Shown: in pieces, positions 46,763 to 57,950 of the stretch
How positions within the stretch are numbered: position 1 is the first letter of the stretch
Layout of the letters: each line of letters starts with the position of its first letter
Assembly: GCA_026929865.2 (NCBI GenBank)
Contig: CM049403.1
Span: forward strand, 4,519,501 to 4,583,500
Origin: Hyperoplus lanceolatus
Lineage: Eukaryota > Chordata > Actinopteri > Uranoscopiformes > Ammodytidae
Length of the DNA stretch: 64,000 bases
Direction: 5' to 3'
Translations under genes and position numbers: made by a program
The notes under the pieces: generated by a model
Told to the model about the DNA's origin: nothing
Databases searched by the model: none
Seen by the model: only the letters and a program-made list of their open reading frames with translations

Positions 46763-47911
46763 ATGGCTTTACAGGAGCTCTGCAATTTCCAGGACATCTT
46801 TCTGGACAGCACAAGTGACAAATGCTATGCGGTGCCTTTTAGAAAGAGGACTGGTGGTGACTATGTAAGTGATCTGCCCTTCAGCAATAGCACAAGTCTG
46901 TTTCATTTTTATATACCAGTTGCAGAGTACCTGGATGAAAGTCCCTTACAGTTTGGGCAGATCAGAACCATCCAGAGCTCCGACGCCTTCTCATCTGAAG
47001 ACTCCATCTTACCATCCTTCTCCTTGCCCACAAGCCCAACTCTGGCCTCCTCTCAGTCCGTTCCTCTGCCATTTCCCATGTCTCATGGAACCACCACCCT
47101 GGCCTTTGTGTTCCAGGGCGGTGTGTTGGCTGCAGCAGATACTCGTTCCAGTTGCTCTGGCCTGGTGGCGTGTCCCGCCTCCCAGAAGATCCTGCCCATT
47201 CACAGTCACTTGGTGGGCACCACTTCAGGTACTTCAGCCGACTGTGCCCTTTGGAAACGCATCCTGGGCCGAGAACTGCGGCTCTACCAACTCCGTCACG
47301 GCAGACGGCTGTCCACATGCGGAGCTGCCAAATTGCTTTCCCACATGCTTCACCCATTTAAGGGAACTGAGCTGTGTGTGGCGGCCACATTGTGTGGGTG
47401 GGATGGAGGAGAAGCAGACGGAGGTTCAAATAGTCAAATGACTGATTTGGGAATGTCTGTGGACACCAGTCCTGAAAAGGCCTCTGTGGCAAAGGTGAAG
47501 ACTCAGAGCTCCTCTTCATCCGCTGGTGGTCAACAGGACTGTGCCAGAAAGAAAGCAGCCTTATCTGGACCCAGTCTGTACTATGTTTGCAGTGATGGTA
47601 CTCGCCTGCAGGGCACCCTCTTCTCGGTTGGCTCGGGATCCCCCTATGCCTACTCAATTTTGGACCAAGGGGTTGAATGGGGACTGACATTGGCTGAGGC
47701 CACGAAAATAGCCAGGGAGGCTGTATACAGAGCCACACACAGGGATGCATACTCAGGAAACTGTGTAGATGTCTATCACGTCTCCTCAAAGGGATGGACG
47801 CGCAGGAGGAGAGAGGATCTGAAAGAGGAATATTACAGAGAAAAGGCAAGACAAGAGGGAAGGGAGAGAGAGGGTGTGACTTTGTCTGGGTTAAGCCAAG
47901 AAACAAACTGA
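46763..47911 (+). CDS. psmb11: Proteasome subunit beta-5t (thymoproteasome), single exon
   Basis: Catalytic beta subunit of the thymoproteasome, made in cortical thymic epithelium in mammals and needed for CD8 T-cell selection there. The 382-aa frame is intronless as in human. MALQELC at the start matches human MALQDVC and fixes the ATG. Autocleavage at SHG|TTTLAF would expose Thr110 as the catalytic Thr1; Asp126 and Lys142 fall exactly at mature positions 17 and 33. Thr154 is at position 45, where beta-5 has Met, and with [10 protein letters not shown] separates it from psmb5/psmb8. [11 protein letters not shown] and [11 protein letters not shown] complete the fold. Oddities: the propeptide is 109 residues (about 49 in human) and a polar ~50-residue stretch rich in Ser, Gly and Lys interrupts the domain after LCGWDGG. 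The tail is basic and acidic ([15 protein letters not shown]). Downstream cdh24 matches human PSMB11-CDH24 proximity. Confidence 0.95.
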   Translation: MALQELCNFQDIFLDSTSDKCYAVPFRKRTGGDYVSDLPFSNSTSLFHFYIPVAEYLDESPLQFGQIRTIQSSDAFSSEDSILPSFSLPTSPTLASSQSVPLPFPMSHGTTTLAFVFQGGVLAAADTRSSCSGLVACPASQKILPIHSHLVGTTSGTSADCALWKRILGRELRLYQLRHGRRLSTCGAAKLLSHMLHPFKGTELCVAATLCGWDGGEADGGSNSQMTDLGMSVDTSPEKASVAKVKTQSSSSSAGGQQDCARKKAALSGPSLYYVCSDGTRLQGTLFSVGSGSPYAYSILDQGVEWGLTLAEATKIAREAVYRATHRDAYSGNCVDVYHVSSKGWTRRRREDLKEEYYREKARQEGREREGVTLSGLSQETN

Positions 47912-48310
47912 AATGGCATGAGGAAATCTAGGCAAACATCGGGGAGTATATTTTGGAAGGGAGCGATGGCATCTTTGCCGCAGATTGTAAATTAGTGAAC
48001 AGGACAGGCAGTTGCATCCTCCAGGCTATTACTCAAATGATTTGGGCATGCATATCGTTCCGTCTAATAAACAGCCAATGTTTCGTTAGCGCTGACGATA
48101 CAATGTATTCTAACAGCACACTGCTGTCTGGTGTTTTGATTGAGTTGGTAAAACATTATTATTCATTTCAAGTCTGCAAGATAATCACATCGTATCACTG
48201 AAAGTGTCTGAATCTTTTAGACACAGAAAGAAGCAGGAAAAATTGAGTGAAATGTACAGAAATCTAAAGAGTTTGAAGGTCATGTATAAGAGAACTCCTT
48301 TTGCTGCAGC

Positions 48311-48316
48311 AATAAA
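48311..48316 (+). terminator. Poly(A) signal of psmb11
   Basis: AATAAA about 400 nt after the stop codon. Further A-rich candidates (CAATAAATTAAAGAATAAAA) at about 48379-48396 could be used instead. Confidence 0.45.
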
Positions 48317-48319
48317 CAG

Positions 48320-50041
48320 GAGTTGAAGACTGATTTGTGTCTGCTGTCAGAATTATTCCGAAGTTTCTTTTACAGTTCAATAAATTAAAGAATAAAATTA
48401 AATCTTAAAGGCTGAACTTGCCTGTCCATTCTGTGTGAGCAGTCTGGTAGTAAATTAAGCATGCTGGTAATTATGCAAGCGACAATGGCTGCAAAGGATA
48501 TTAGGTCAAAAGGTATGGAACTGTTCTGTTCTCATCCTCACTGCCCTTCTTCAAACTTCGGTTTAGGCAGCTACAGTAGAGTACGGTGTTGAAATTGTTC
48601 AAGGGTGAGGCCATTTTACCATATGGCAAAATGACAGTATAGCATATGGACTGTGTTACCACAACAAAATGCTGATATAATGAGCTTATTTTTAGAACGT
48701 GACAGAGTTTTTAAACGCCTTGTGTCTGCAGCTGTCTGTATACAGTATATGTTTTTTTTGTGTTCAGCTGTGAAATCCAAAAAAGCAAATGAATTAAGGG
48801 CAGTGTTGCGAGACGATGCTCAGTAAATCTCCAGTGCAACATCTCAGAGTTGAGTGTCTTCTTTAACCTACATTAGTTCTGTATACGACTGACTGCAGCT
48901 GTGAGTGTAAGATGGGGAAATACATCCCTTCCTCCCCAACCTCATCCATAATTCCCATCTTCGGAAGTTCATTAATGACAGAATTATTGAGTGAGTGAAA
49001 AACACAGGGCCACACAACACACAAGACAGACTTGTAAGTACACCACAAAGTTCTGAGAGGGAACAAGGACCGAATCGTGATATAATCAAAGTGTTTTAGC
49101 CTGGGAGAAAATATGTGATATAGTGGGCATTGGGGCTTCCTTTGCTCTGCCCTCTTCAAAGCTTTTTTAGTTCCGTTTTGGCATTTTTCTAATTCTCCCA
49201 TGCCAACTCCAGCTGAGAGCAGGGCAAAGTCCAGTGGAGTTGACCACAAAGAGATGAAATGTAACAGACCACACTGCTTAGTAATATCAAAAATTCAAAA
49301 CAACTTTGAGAACAAATTAACCTAACAGCGAACCATTTGCCAAAAATTGTTTGAGACCCCCCCCCCCCACCCCCACCCCCGTCAGAGCTGCAGCTCAGAA
49401 CATGTTTTTGCTCTTTAAAACATTTCCCAGTGTGCCCTCGTCCTGACTAGAAGATTGATTACAGCTTGGCTTTGTGTTGTGCCTTTGCAGTACTTTTGGC
49501 ATTAGTGAACCTCCGTACCCAGCTGGATTCTAGGGATCTGATGAGGAGTGATATCAGTGAGCACTTGTCTCCCCAACACTTGTTCTTGTTTCTTAATGAG
49601 AAGACAGCATGATCACACAAAAATTGATTGGCAAAGCAAGACTGCACTGTGAAGATGGATTATCTCAAGGACTGAGATGCTCAAAGGTACAGGGAGTTAA
49701 TATTTAGATATATTGGGCCCGCAAATGACTTTACAAATATAGACACGGTATTAAATGATGCTGTTTGGAACACCCATTCTTGAAATTTCAAGTACAAATG
49801 TATATTGTTTGTTTGTTTGTTTGTTTTTCTGAGCTAAGAATTCAGAAAATCAGCCCAATGTGAGAATTGAATAAGAGGCTGAGGCTGTATTACAGAAATG
49901 GGATGTATAGGCCTAACAATAAATTCATCGCCGGTTCACAAGAAAGATGAGCAATCCATTTAAATCACTGGAGAACATATCTTGTCAAAGCGGGAAGAAG
50001 GGAGGCCACTTAAAGTCTTACAAAATAGACATGTTTTAATT

Positions 50042-50120
<79 letters not shown>

Positions 50121-50557
50121 AATGTATCTCTTAGTTAATGCATCCTTGAGTATAGTAGGCCTAGCAATTTTCTGGTCCAGCTTCTTATGATGGAACAACT
50201 GGAAGGGAAGGATACATTTGAAGATGATTATGCAGACTGGCTTTATTTAAGCTGATTACAAAACACGGGATTGCTTCGAAGAAAGCAGCCCAAGCAGAAC
50301 ATATTGAAGGGGCTTTTACCTTTAATACACTGTGATAACACATGTGATCGTTAGAAACCAGAGCTTTGGTTTTAGAAGATATTTAGTTTAGGTCGAACAA
50401 ACTGAGACAACTAAATTGGGGAATTTTTGTCAATGAGGGTAGACATTGACTCAGTGGTCCGTGTGCTTTTAGGGTGACCACCATGATCTGATATGTAAAC
50501 TCGGGGAGAGAGGGGAAGAGACAGACACACATAGAGCGAGAGGGGAGGGATATAAGC

Positions 50558-50560
<3 letters not shown>
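48320..50560. other. Spacer between psmb11 and cdh24
   Basis: No gene recognised. Contains a C-rich run at 49360-49380, a short (GTTT)n at about 49807-49825 and a (GT)n array at 50044-50118. Frames here have no motifs. Confidence 0.5.
50044..50118 (+). repeat. (GT)n microsatellite
   Basis: Pure dinucleotide array of about 75 bp. Confidence 0.95.
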
Positions 50561-50563
<3 letters not shown>

Positions 50564-50601
<38 letters not shown>

Positions 50602-50724
50602 CTGGGCGAAGTGGACAGACCTCACGTTTAGCTCAGAGGAACCTCGGCATCCTTTCCCACGTTGGATCATTTCAGCTTCGTTAAGCCAGAAGAGAAAGCA
50701 CCGGAGCAGAACTGCGCACACACG
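50564..50724 (+). other. (GA)n tract and probable non-coding first exon of cdh24
   Basis: A (GA)n run at about 50564-50598 is followed by moderately GC-rich sequence ending in a strong donor CACACG|GTAAGA at 50724. The next suitable acceptor ahead of the cadherin start codon is GTTGTCAG ending at 54564. A GA-rich initiator region with a non-coding exon 1 is usual for type II cadherins. The link to the coding exon is inferred from splice-site strength and position and lacks RNA support. Confidence 0.45.
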
Positions 50725-51421
50725 GTAAGATCTAATTCTCCTCCACACTTGATGACTTTTCATCTTCACGATTCACTAGTTTATCCAAGTGAATCTTATT
50801 ACGCCGACACAGACGTGCCAAGTTTACACTCCTCTCAGCTCTCCTACTTCGTCGTTCAGTTTCTCATTTCGGTATCTCATTGTAACTGTTTAACTCAGTC
50901 AGTTTGGAGCTGTTCGCGCAGAAACGGGGGGAAACCTTTCGCCTTTTGCTACCCACGTGCAGATGTTACCATGCTCAAGCTGCTAATGAGGAATAATATA
51001 TGACTGAGAGAGCCGTTGGGAAAAAGCAAACCATGTTGGACAGATGAAACGGACGGTGCTGCTGCGCTTCCCTTCTATTTTTTTCTGTCTAGGTACCGTT
51101 TGTGTATGGGCGCGCGCGATCGTTTTGTGCGCGCCCTAGGCAATACTCACCTGCCGCGTGCCCCATTCGCGCGAGGACGCTATATCTCACAAACATGACG
51201 GGGTCGCTATACTGGATGGACCCCTGTTTAGAAGTAGCCCTCAGCATTATTTTTGGACGTTGCATTCATTATAACAGTTAGCCCAAGTGTGTAAATCACA
51301 TTAACATGCATCAAGTAGGTCATATCTCTGGCTACCACTAACAAGACAAGGTCGACGCTCCGGGCTGTTTAGTGTGTCCCAACTGGATATGCTAATAAGC
51401 AGTCCAGATGTGTCTCTCTCG

Positions 51422-51422
<1 letters not shown>

Positions 51423-51480
<58 letters not shown>
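51423..51480 (+). repeat. (GT)n microsatellite
   Basis: Dinucleotide array of about 55 bp ending in GCGCGCG, inside the inferred first intron of cdh24. Confidence 0.95.
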
Positions 51481-51484
<4 letters not shown>

Positions 51485-53317
51485 CGTGTGTTGTGCGCGC
51501 CTTATTATTTTTGGGAAGGCAAATTTTATTTTAAAACTATTGTAGTGAGGACATATTTGCACTGTGAGGACATATTTTCACTCTCCTCAGTCCTTCAATA
51601 TAGACTGTGTGATGGTTCAAACTTGGTTCCAAGGTTCAGGTTAGACTATGGTCTAGGTTAGCCAGGGATGGGTGGGGGAGAGGGGGGTTAGGGGTTGAGG
51701 TTAGGCATTAAGTTTTCTTGGTTAAGGTAACAGGGAAGGCATTATGCCAATGAGTGTCCTCACAAGTATAGAAAGTCAAGTGCATGTGTGTATTTGTGTG
51801 TCATGAAGAAATGATAGCCTACAACTATACTCTCTCCCACAAATAGATACAGACATAGCATATTCTGAACCACTGAGGGCATTTTTTATATGACAAATAA
51901 GTACATGGTCAAACTCTTGCTCAGCACACTGCTTATGCTTTGGTATGACTTTAATGTTAAGCTGTCCGAGTGTCAAGTCTTGGCTACAAAGAGGTGACTG
52001 ATGTGCTGAGTACAGTGGGCCTCTCCTCACCCGGGCTGCATGGTTTGAAAAAAAGACTTAAGAGGTTTTCCCTGTGTGCACTGAGCGGGAGAGAAGCAGC
52101 GAGAAGGGATGAGAGCTCTGTAAGCATTAAGACAAACGGCAGAAGGAGGGAAAAAGCCAAGAGATGTTCAAACGCAACATAAATCATCTGTCCACGTCTT
52201 GCTCGTTTAAGCCCAGCTAATGTCCTCCTCCTACCACCACCATCACACACCACCAGCCCCCCCACCCTTTCCCCTCTCTCTAGCCTTCCATCGCCCATCT
52301 TTTTCCCTATGTAAAAAGGGCCTGACATGCACACAGGCTATTTTTAATAAAAGTGAAATAGCCTTGTTGCAGTGAAGCGCATCGACACAGAGTGAAGTGA
52401 GACTGAGAAAACAGCGATTTGCAATTTAGAGCTATGTCACCACTCATCATTCCATTCTGAGCCGGGGCTGCAGCAAATCGTCCACACACGCTTTCATCCT
52501 TTCTACCCCTAGCTGCCGTACATATCACACATATCTCATACGCACTCGCACTCCCAAAGACTTCAAACAACAGTGAATGACATGCACTGCTGGCAACAGG
52601 GTTTGAGGGAGCAAATGCTACAGTATATGGCAGAGGGGGGAAGATGTAAGCCGCGAGCTCAGTCTGTGCTAAAGGAGCACAATAGCTGAGGAAGACCAAA
52701 GTGTTTTGGAGTGAACCACTAATGATTTAAGATGATGGTAAAAAGATGCAAATGCTGAACATGCGGCATAACGTTCGCTACGTTTGAATTTGTATAATTG
52801 GTGAACAAAAGGAGAAAATAAACATTCAAGGGTAAGAAGAACTGTTCTAAAGAGAATAGTATAAACTATGATTATATTGACTCAGTTCCAAAGCCTATAC
52901 TCTATAAAGTAGGTCAGTATATTCAGTTAAAAAATAACATTGTTACATTTTCATTTGTGTGTGTCGTTCCTTTCATATGAAGCATATCAACTTAGATGTA
53001 TCAGAATTTGTTATGGTTCATATTACACACTGCCTTCAAAGGCTTGTGCCTATGATGACTATGGGCCCACTCTGTGCTTATTTGCATCTAAATTAAGCAA
53101 AGCACACGTTGGTTTCACTGTACATATGATATTGAGTCAGAACCACAGATGGGGCCGTGCCATGTTAGCTGCTTTAAAAACACAGTAATGGATCATTTGT
53201 GACGCAGGTCAAGCAGGCAAATCTGTTTAGCCTTTTTAGCATATTAATGCTTCACTGTAGGAGAGTAGGAGAATGGAAAAAAATAAATGCATCACTCTGT
53301 ACATATGACTCATGCTC

Positions 53318-53319
<2 letters not shown>

Positions 53320-53360
<41 letters not shown>

Positions 53361-53406
53361 GTGTGTGTGTGTGTGCGTGTGCGTGTGCGTGTGTGTGTGT
53401 GTGTGT
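53320..53406 (+). repeat. Interrupted (GT)n microsatellite
   Basis: GT array with several GC substitutions, about 87 bp, in the inferred first intron of cdh24. Confidence 0.95.
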
Positions 53407-53901
53407 TTGGTAGATACAGTGAAATACACCAAAAAACTGGAACAGTGAGGCAGAGTGATGGATGCAGGACAACTGTGGGTGGGAGAAAAATTGTTTCTTG
53501 TGATTGCAAAGTTTCAGTCTTGTTAATCGGCTGCTGACACTTTTTCAACGCGTCAAATCTCAACGATCAATTGCCTCGGGCCTGACTCAAATACTAACGC
53601 TAACTCAGATCATTAAACTTTTGGAGAAATGAGGAATTTGCCATTGATTTGAATTATTTATGAGTCCAATTAATCTGATAAAATTGACTTAATTCACTAG
53701 TGGGCATTGAGGCACGGGGCAGACCATCTTTTAGGGGACATCATCAATCAGCCCATGTCCTGGCAATTGTGTGTGACAGGGACCAGTAAAGCACCTGAGC
53801 TTCCACCTCATCGCCAGGCCCTCCAGCTCCAAATTAATTGAAACATTTTTAAGACCACACTTGACACTGAGAATGCCTGAGTGATCAATAACGCCATCCA
53901 T

Positions 53902-53902
<1 letters not shown>

Positions 53903-53947
<45 letters not shown>
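53903..53947 (+). repeat. (CA)n microsatellite
   Basis: Pure CA array of about 45 bp in the inferred first intron of cdh24. Confidence 0.95.
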
Positions 53948-53949
<2 letters not shown>

Positions 53950-54216
53950 CACACGACACTAATGCGAATGATATGAGTTAGAGCATCTGGTAGGAAGGGA
54001 ATTCAGAGGTAATTTCTTATCACACCATTATGTTCTTGGTTGTTTTGCGCAAACTCACACGCAAACAGCTATTTTTACAGCAGCTGACAGGGAGCTCAAC
54101 AGAGTGCAATATACACATGTGTCTCAAAATATCAAACCTCCTGTCTGTGGCATAGGGAGGAAAGTGGTCAACTTGGCTTCATGTCTGCTCAGTATCTCAA
54201 AGCATTTTTTTCCCAT

Positions 54217-54526
54217 TTTAGAGGTGGAGTCAGGGATTCTTGTTGAAATTAGCTTTTGTCTTTCCTTACTGTCCTCTACCTGTCTGTAAAAAAAAACATA
54301 GTGTTGATACACAACTTAGGGTCTTTAAACTGGTATGTAAACAAAGGGGCCCCACCATAGCTCACAACATGCCTGTTTACAGAGCCTACGCTGTGTATAA
54401 ACACTGGATTTCTTTTGTACAATACTTACAGGTATAGCGTATCATGAGGAGATATTCAATGATTTTGGAAAAAAAAAAGTGATTTGGACAACAAGCATTT
54501 TCCACATTAGCAGACTCCATCTTTAA
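54217..54526. repeat. TTAA MITE, copy 2 of AGGTGGAGTCAGC family
   Basis: The left end TTTAGAGGTGGAGTCAGG and right end GCAGACTCCATCTTTAA match the family at 22813-23145, as do internal words GTTTACAGAGCCTACGCTGT and AACACTGGATTTCTTTT. This copy is more diverged. Its right end is 38 bp before the acceptor of cdh24 exon 2. Confidence 0.75.
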
Positions 54527-54572
54527 TGAATGTCTCTAACTTCACACTCGTTCTGTGTTGTCAGGTGATCCT

Positions 54573-54720
54573 ATGTGTTCTGCATGGCAAGAGGAAGACT
54601 CACTCCTGGGAAGAGAAACCTGACACAGGGGAAGGGAGGCGACTCACAGTGGGAGAAATCAAGATGGAGCATCATGAAAACCTGCCTCTGATCCGCCGTT
54701 TATCGTTTTTTCCCTCCTGA
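54573..54720 (+). promoter_or_regulatory. Three upstream ORFs in the cdh24 leader
   Basis: Within the inferred 5' leader (exon starts at 54565) three short ATG frames precede the main start: 54573-54623 (16 aa), 54584-54691 (35 aa) and 54664-54720 (18 aa). None is in frame with, or overlaps, the cadherin ATG at 54749. Such frames often lower translation of the main frame; that role is inferred. Confidence 0.4.
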
Positions 54721-54748
54721 AACACAAAGCCACCACTTAAACCTAGCC

Positions 54749-57700
54749 ATGGCAGCACATGTTGTGCTTCTCTTTCTTTTATTCTGTAAAGGGGAAATAA
54801 ATGGCATCTCAATGGCTGCTGGTCTTCTAGAGGAAGAGCAGGTTTTGCAGATAGTATCAAGCGAAGGACAGCATGTTTCCCCTCATCCACAGTCCATGGA
54901 CACCTTTTTTGTGAGTTTCAAGGAATTGGACAACCATCTCCAGAATGCAAAGGATGATGTCAGAAGAACCCTGCCAAATGTGGACTTTAGACTCACTGAC
55001 AGAAAACCCACTGACTTTGATTTGAAGGAGGACAGAGCCAGACAAACGGTCACACCTGAACAGCCTGAATCTGCTGCCAACTCGGCGAGGACTAAACATA
55101 GCCGTGAACTCACTCTGAACCTGGGGAAAACGAGCAATTTCACTTATGGAGAGGTTGATGGTGTAATTAACGCTCGCAGTGGAGTGTGGAGTTCACAGGA
55201 GGAGCACACTCTCCAGCCCGAGCCCCACTCCAAGGAGACAGGTGTGGGTGATGTTCTGGCTGAGAGGCCGCGGGGTGGCCTCTCTAAATGGGTCAGGCAG
55301 TATAAGGACGCTCTACCCGGCCTGTACCCGCCTGGGGGGCAGCAGCCTCATGCCCCCCGCCGCCAAAGGAGGAGCTGGCTCTGGAACCAGTTCTTTGTAA
55401 TCGAGGAGTACAGAGGGCCGGAGCCCGTGCTCATAGGACGGGTAAGCTGCTGTTTGTCATGACCAGTTCAGCATGTGGGTAACATTCCCTGAGAGCACAA
55501 TGGCACATTTTGAGAAAAAATTACAAATCTCCATGAATGAAAAAACACAGCAATAAATGATCTTGTTTGTGGTTTGAGGTCTCCTGTGGACAGTTGTCCA
55601 CATCTCTTTGATATAAGTGGAGACAATGTGCCACAATGTGACGATTGGAAGTCAATTTTAAAGGGCTGTTTTGCCTCCAATCGGATCGTTAGATGATCAT
55701 CGCTTACAAGGGAAGCACTGGAAGTAGCAGCTCCACTGGGTCCACTTAAATAGTTTATACAGTTTAATACATATTGCTTACATAAATAGTTTTATGAACT
55801 TTTATTTAATTCCATAGTTGGCTACCTTAATGACTGCCAGCTACACAGCCAAGGCATACTGCTCATTAATGAATGTTTCTCTCCCTCCTGAAATACTTGG
55901 GAAAAGTGTAGAGCCCTGAGATGACTTTAATATTTAAACAGTGTTAAACTCCTTGAGATATTAATGACTATTACTCACCCTAGAGCGTGTTGTTAAAACG
56001 AGATGTTGCTCACACTGTCCGACAACTTCATATCTTGGATTTTGATTTATTCAAACTTACAGGCACAGTTAAAAGCAAATTGTATATTTATGGTTTATAA
56101 GTGTGCAGCAGGGATCATTTTTGTTTGTGAACTATTTGAGCTACCTATCACAAAATGGGTTTCAAGCTAATATACTGTAGTACAGATGGAAATTCATAAA
56201 ACTAGATTAAATATGAATTTAAAAAATGAAATAAATATAGCTACTTCCCACATTCTTACAATGCTTATCCCCCCCCCCCAAAGTAACCAATACTACTACT
56301 ACTGTAGCCAATCATGGAAAAAAAATCCTCTCCAAACATCTCATCGCATGCTTGGAGGCAATGATACACAGATGTACTGATAATTGCAAGTGTCGGTGAG
56401 GCAGTCCCTCACTCCCCCATGTCACATACATGAGCTTTTACTATCGCCACACCAGCCACCCTTCAACCGCTGTTGGTGTCGCAACATGAGAAAGTGTCTC
56501 AGATGATTTAATCCACTGCACACACCTGAACCACTCACATCCCCTGGGGTTTTTTATACTTGTAGCTTTTCACAGCCAGCCGCAACCACACTAATGCAGC
56601 TCCTGGCACGCTACCTTATACTCAGAGTAGGATTATATCGGCCGTAACACTAAACAGGGAACGCTGCCAGCCACTTTTTGTCGCTAGCAGCATTATATAC
56701 TTTATTGTGACAGTCTAGATTGGATTCTTACCAGTGCAGTATACACCTCATAAATGTTTAATCTTCCTCTCTGGTTGTTATTGATACAGTCAGGGAGGGG
56801 TGTTAAAGCAATCAGTAGACACACGAGACCGCTCCTTCTTCTGCAAGCTAACCGTCTTGATGTTGATATTCATGTAATAAAGCTTCGCCGCACTGCGATG
56901 GGGTTTGGAAGCGCCATAGTTTCTCTCAGGGGCTCATTTTGTTTTAGTTTTTTTTGTTTTAAAGGTGCAGTGTGTTGAATTAATTGCCATTTTTCAGAAC
57001 AGACTGGTTAGAAATGTACTGTAATATATCCAGTAAGTATGTTATAATTAATGTATAATGGCTTGAACATAAAATGTATTGGGTTTTTTTTATCACAGAG
57101 GCAGCCATATTGAACCGCCATGTTTCTACACTAGCACAGAAACGGACAAACTTAACGTCCATGATACAAGTTTTTTTTTTAAATGCACCTGTTGGAAGAC
57201 GAGAGAGAGAGAGGGTATATACCAAGAGATTGTTACAATCTGCAATCTCACCACTAGATGCCACTAAATATTCCGAAATCACACACTGCACCTTTAAATA
57301 TTTGGGTCGATCATTTGCAACACTTTGCCAGTGCAAGGTGTGAGGTGAGTAAACAACAGTTCACATTCCAGGTGCCTAATCCCTTTGCCAAAGAAAAAGA
57401 GACAGAATTCAGCTGGCAAAAGGAAGCAGTGGGAACTAGCGAACCAACCCCGGAGGTGGATCATCATGTGCTGTACACCAGTGCAAAAGGAGGGGGGGAA
57501 ATTCAGATTACAGCGTAGGAGAGGAAGCGACAAAGGGATTGGAAGAGACAATTGGCCCCCATTTCCAGCATTGTTTTGTACATTGGGAGGATGCATTTCC
57601 TCCCCGCAGCGAGAGTGTTTTTTCCATGCTGACAGGGGCACAGCAGGACTGAGCCAGCAATTAGACAGTAAAGGAGAGAGCAGAGCTGGATAGAGAGAGG

Positions 57701-57906
57701 GATGGAGTGAGTGTATGTGGGAGGGGTAGGGGGTAGGCAGGCATGGACTCTGACTAAGATGTCTCTCTTGGTGAAGGAAGAAAAGAGGGAGCTGGCATGT
57801 GGGTGCAGTAAGTGATGAATAATAAAAAAATATCCTGAGTCTCTTATCTAGCAATTTGTAGAGTATGCTATCATGAGTTTCTATAATCCCCAACTATATC
57901 CTCCAA

Positions 57907-57950
<44 letters not shown>

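Noticed and set aside
46962-47906. 131-aa and 182-aa minus-strand frames under psmb11
   Set aside because: Shadows of the psmb11 coding sequence.
46763-47911. Assignment of the proteasome subunit as psmb5 or psmb8
   Set aside because: MALQ start, [10 protein letters not shown] with Thr at position 45, and a single-exon gene fit beta-5t, not beta-5 or beta-5i.
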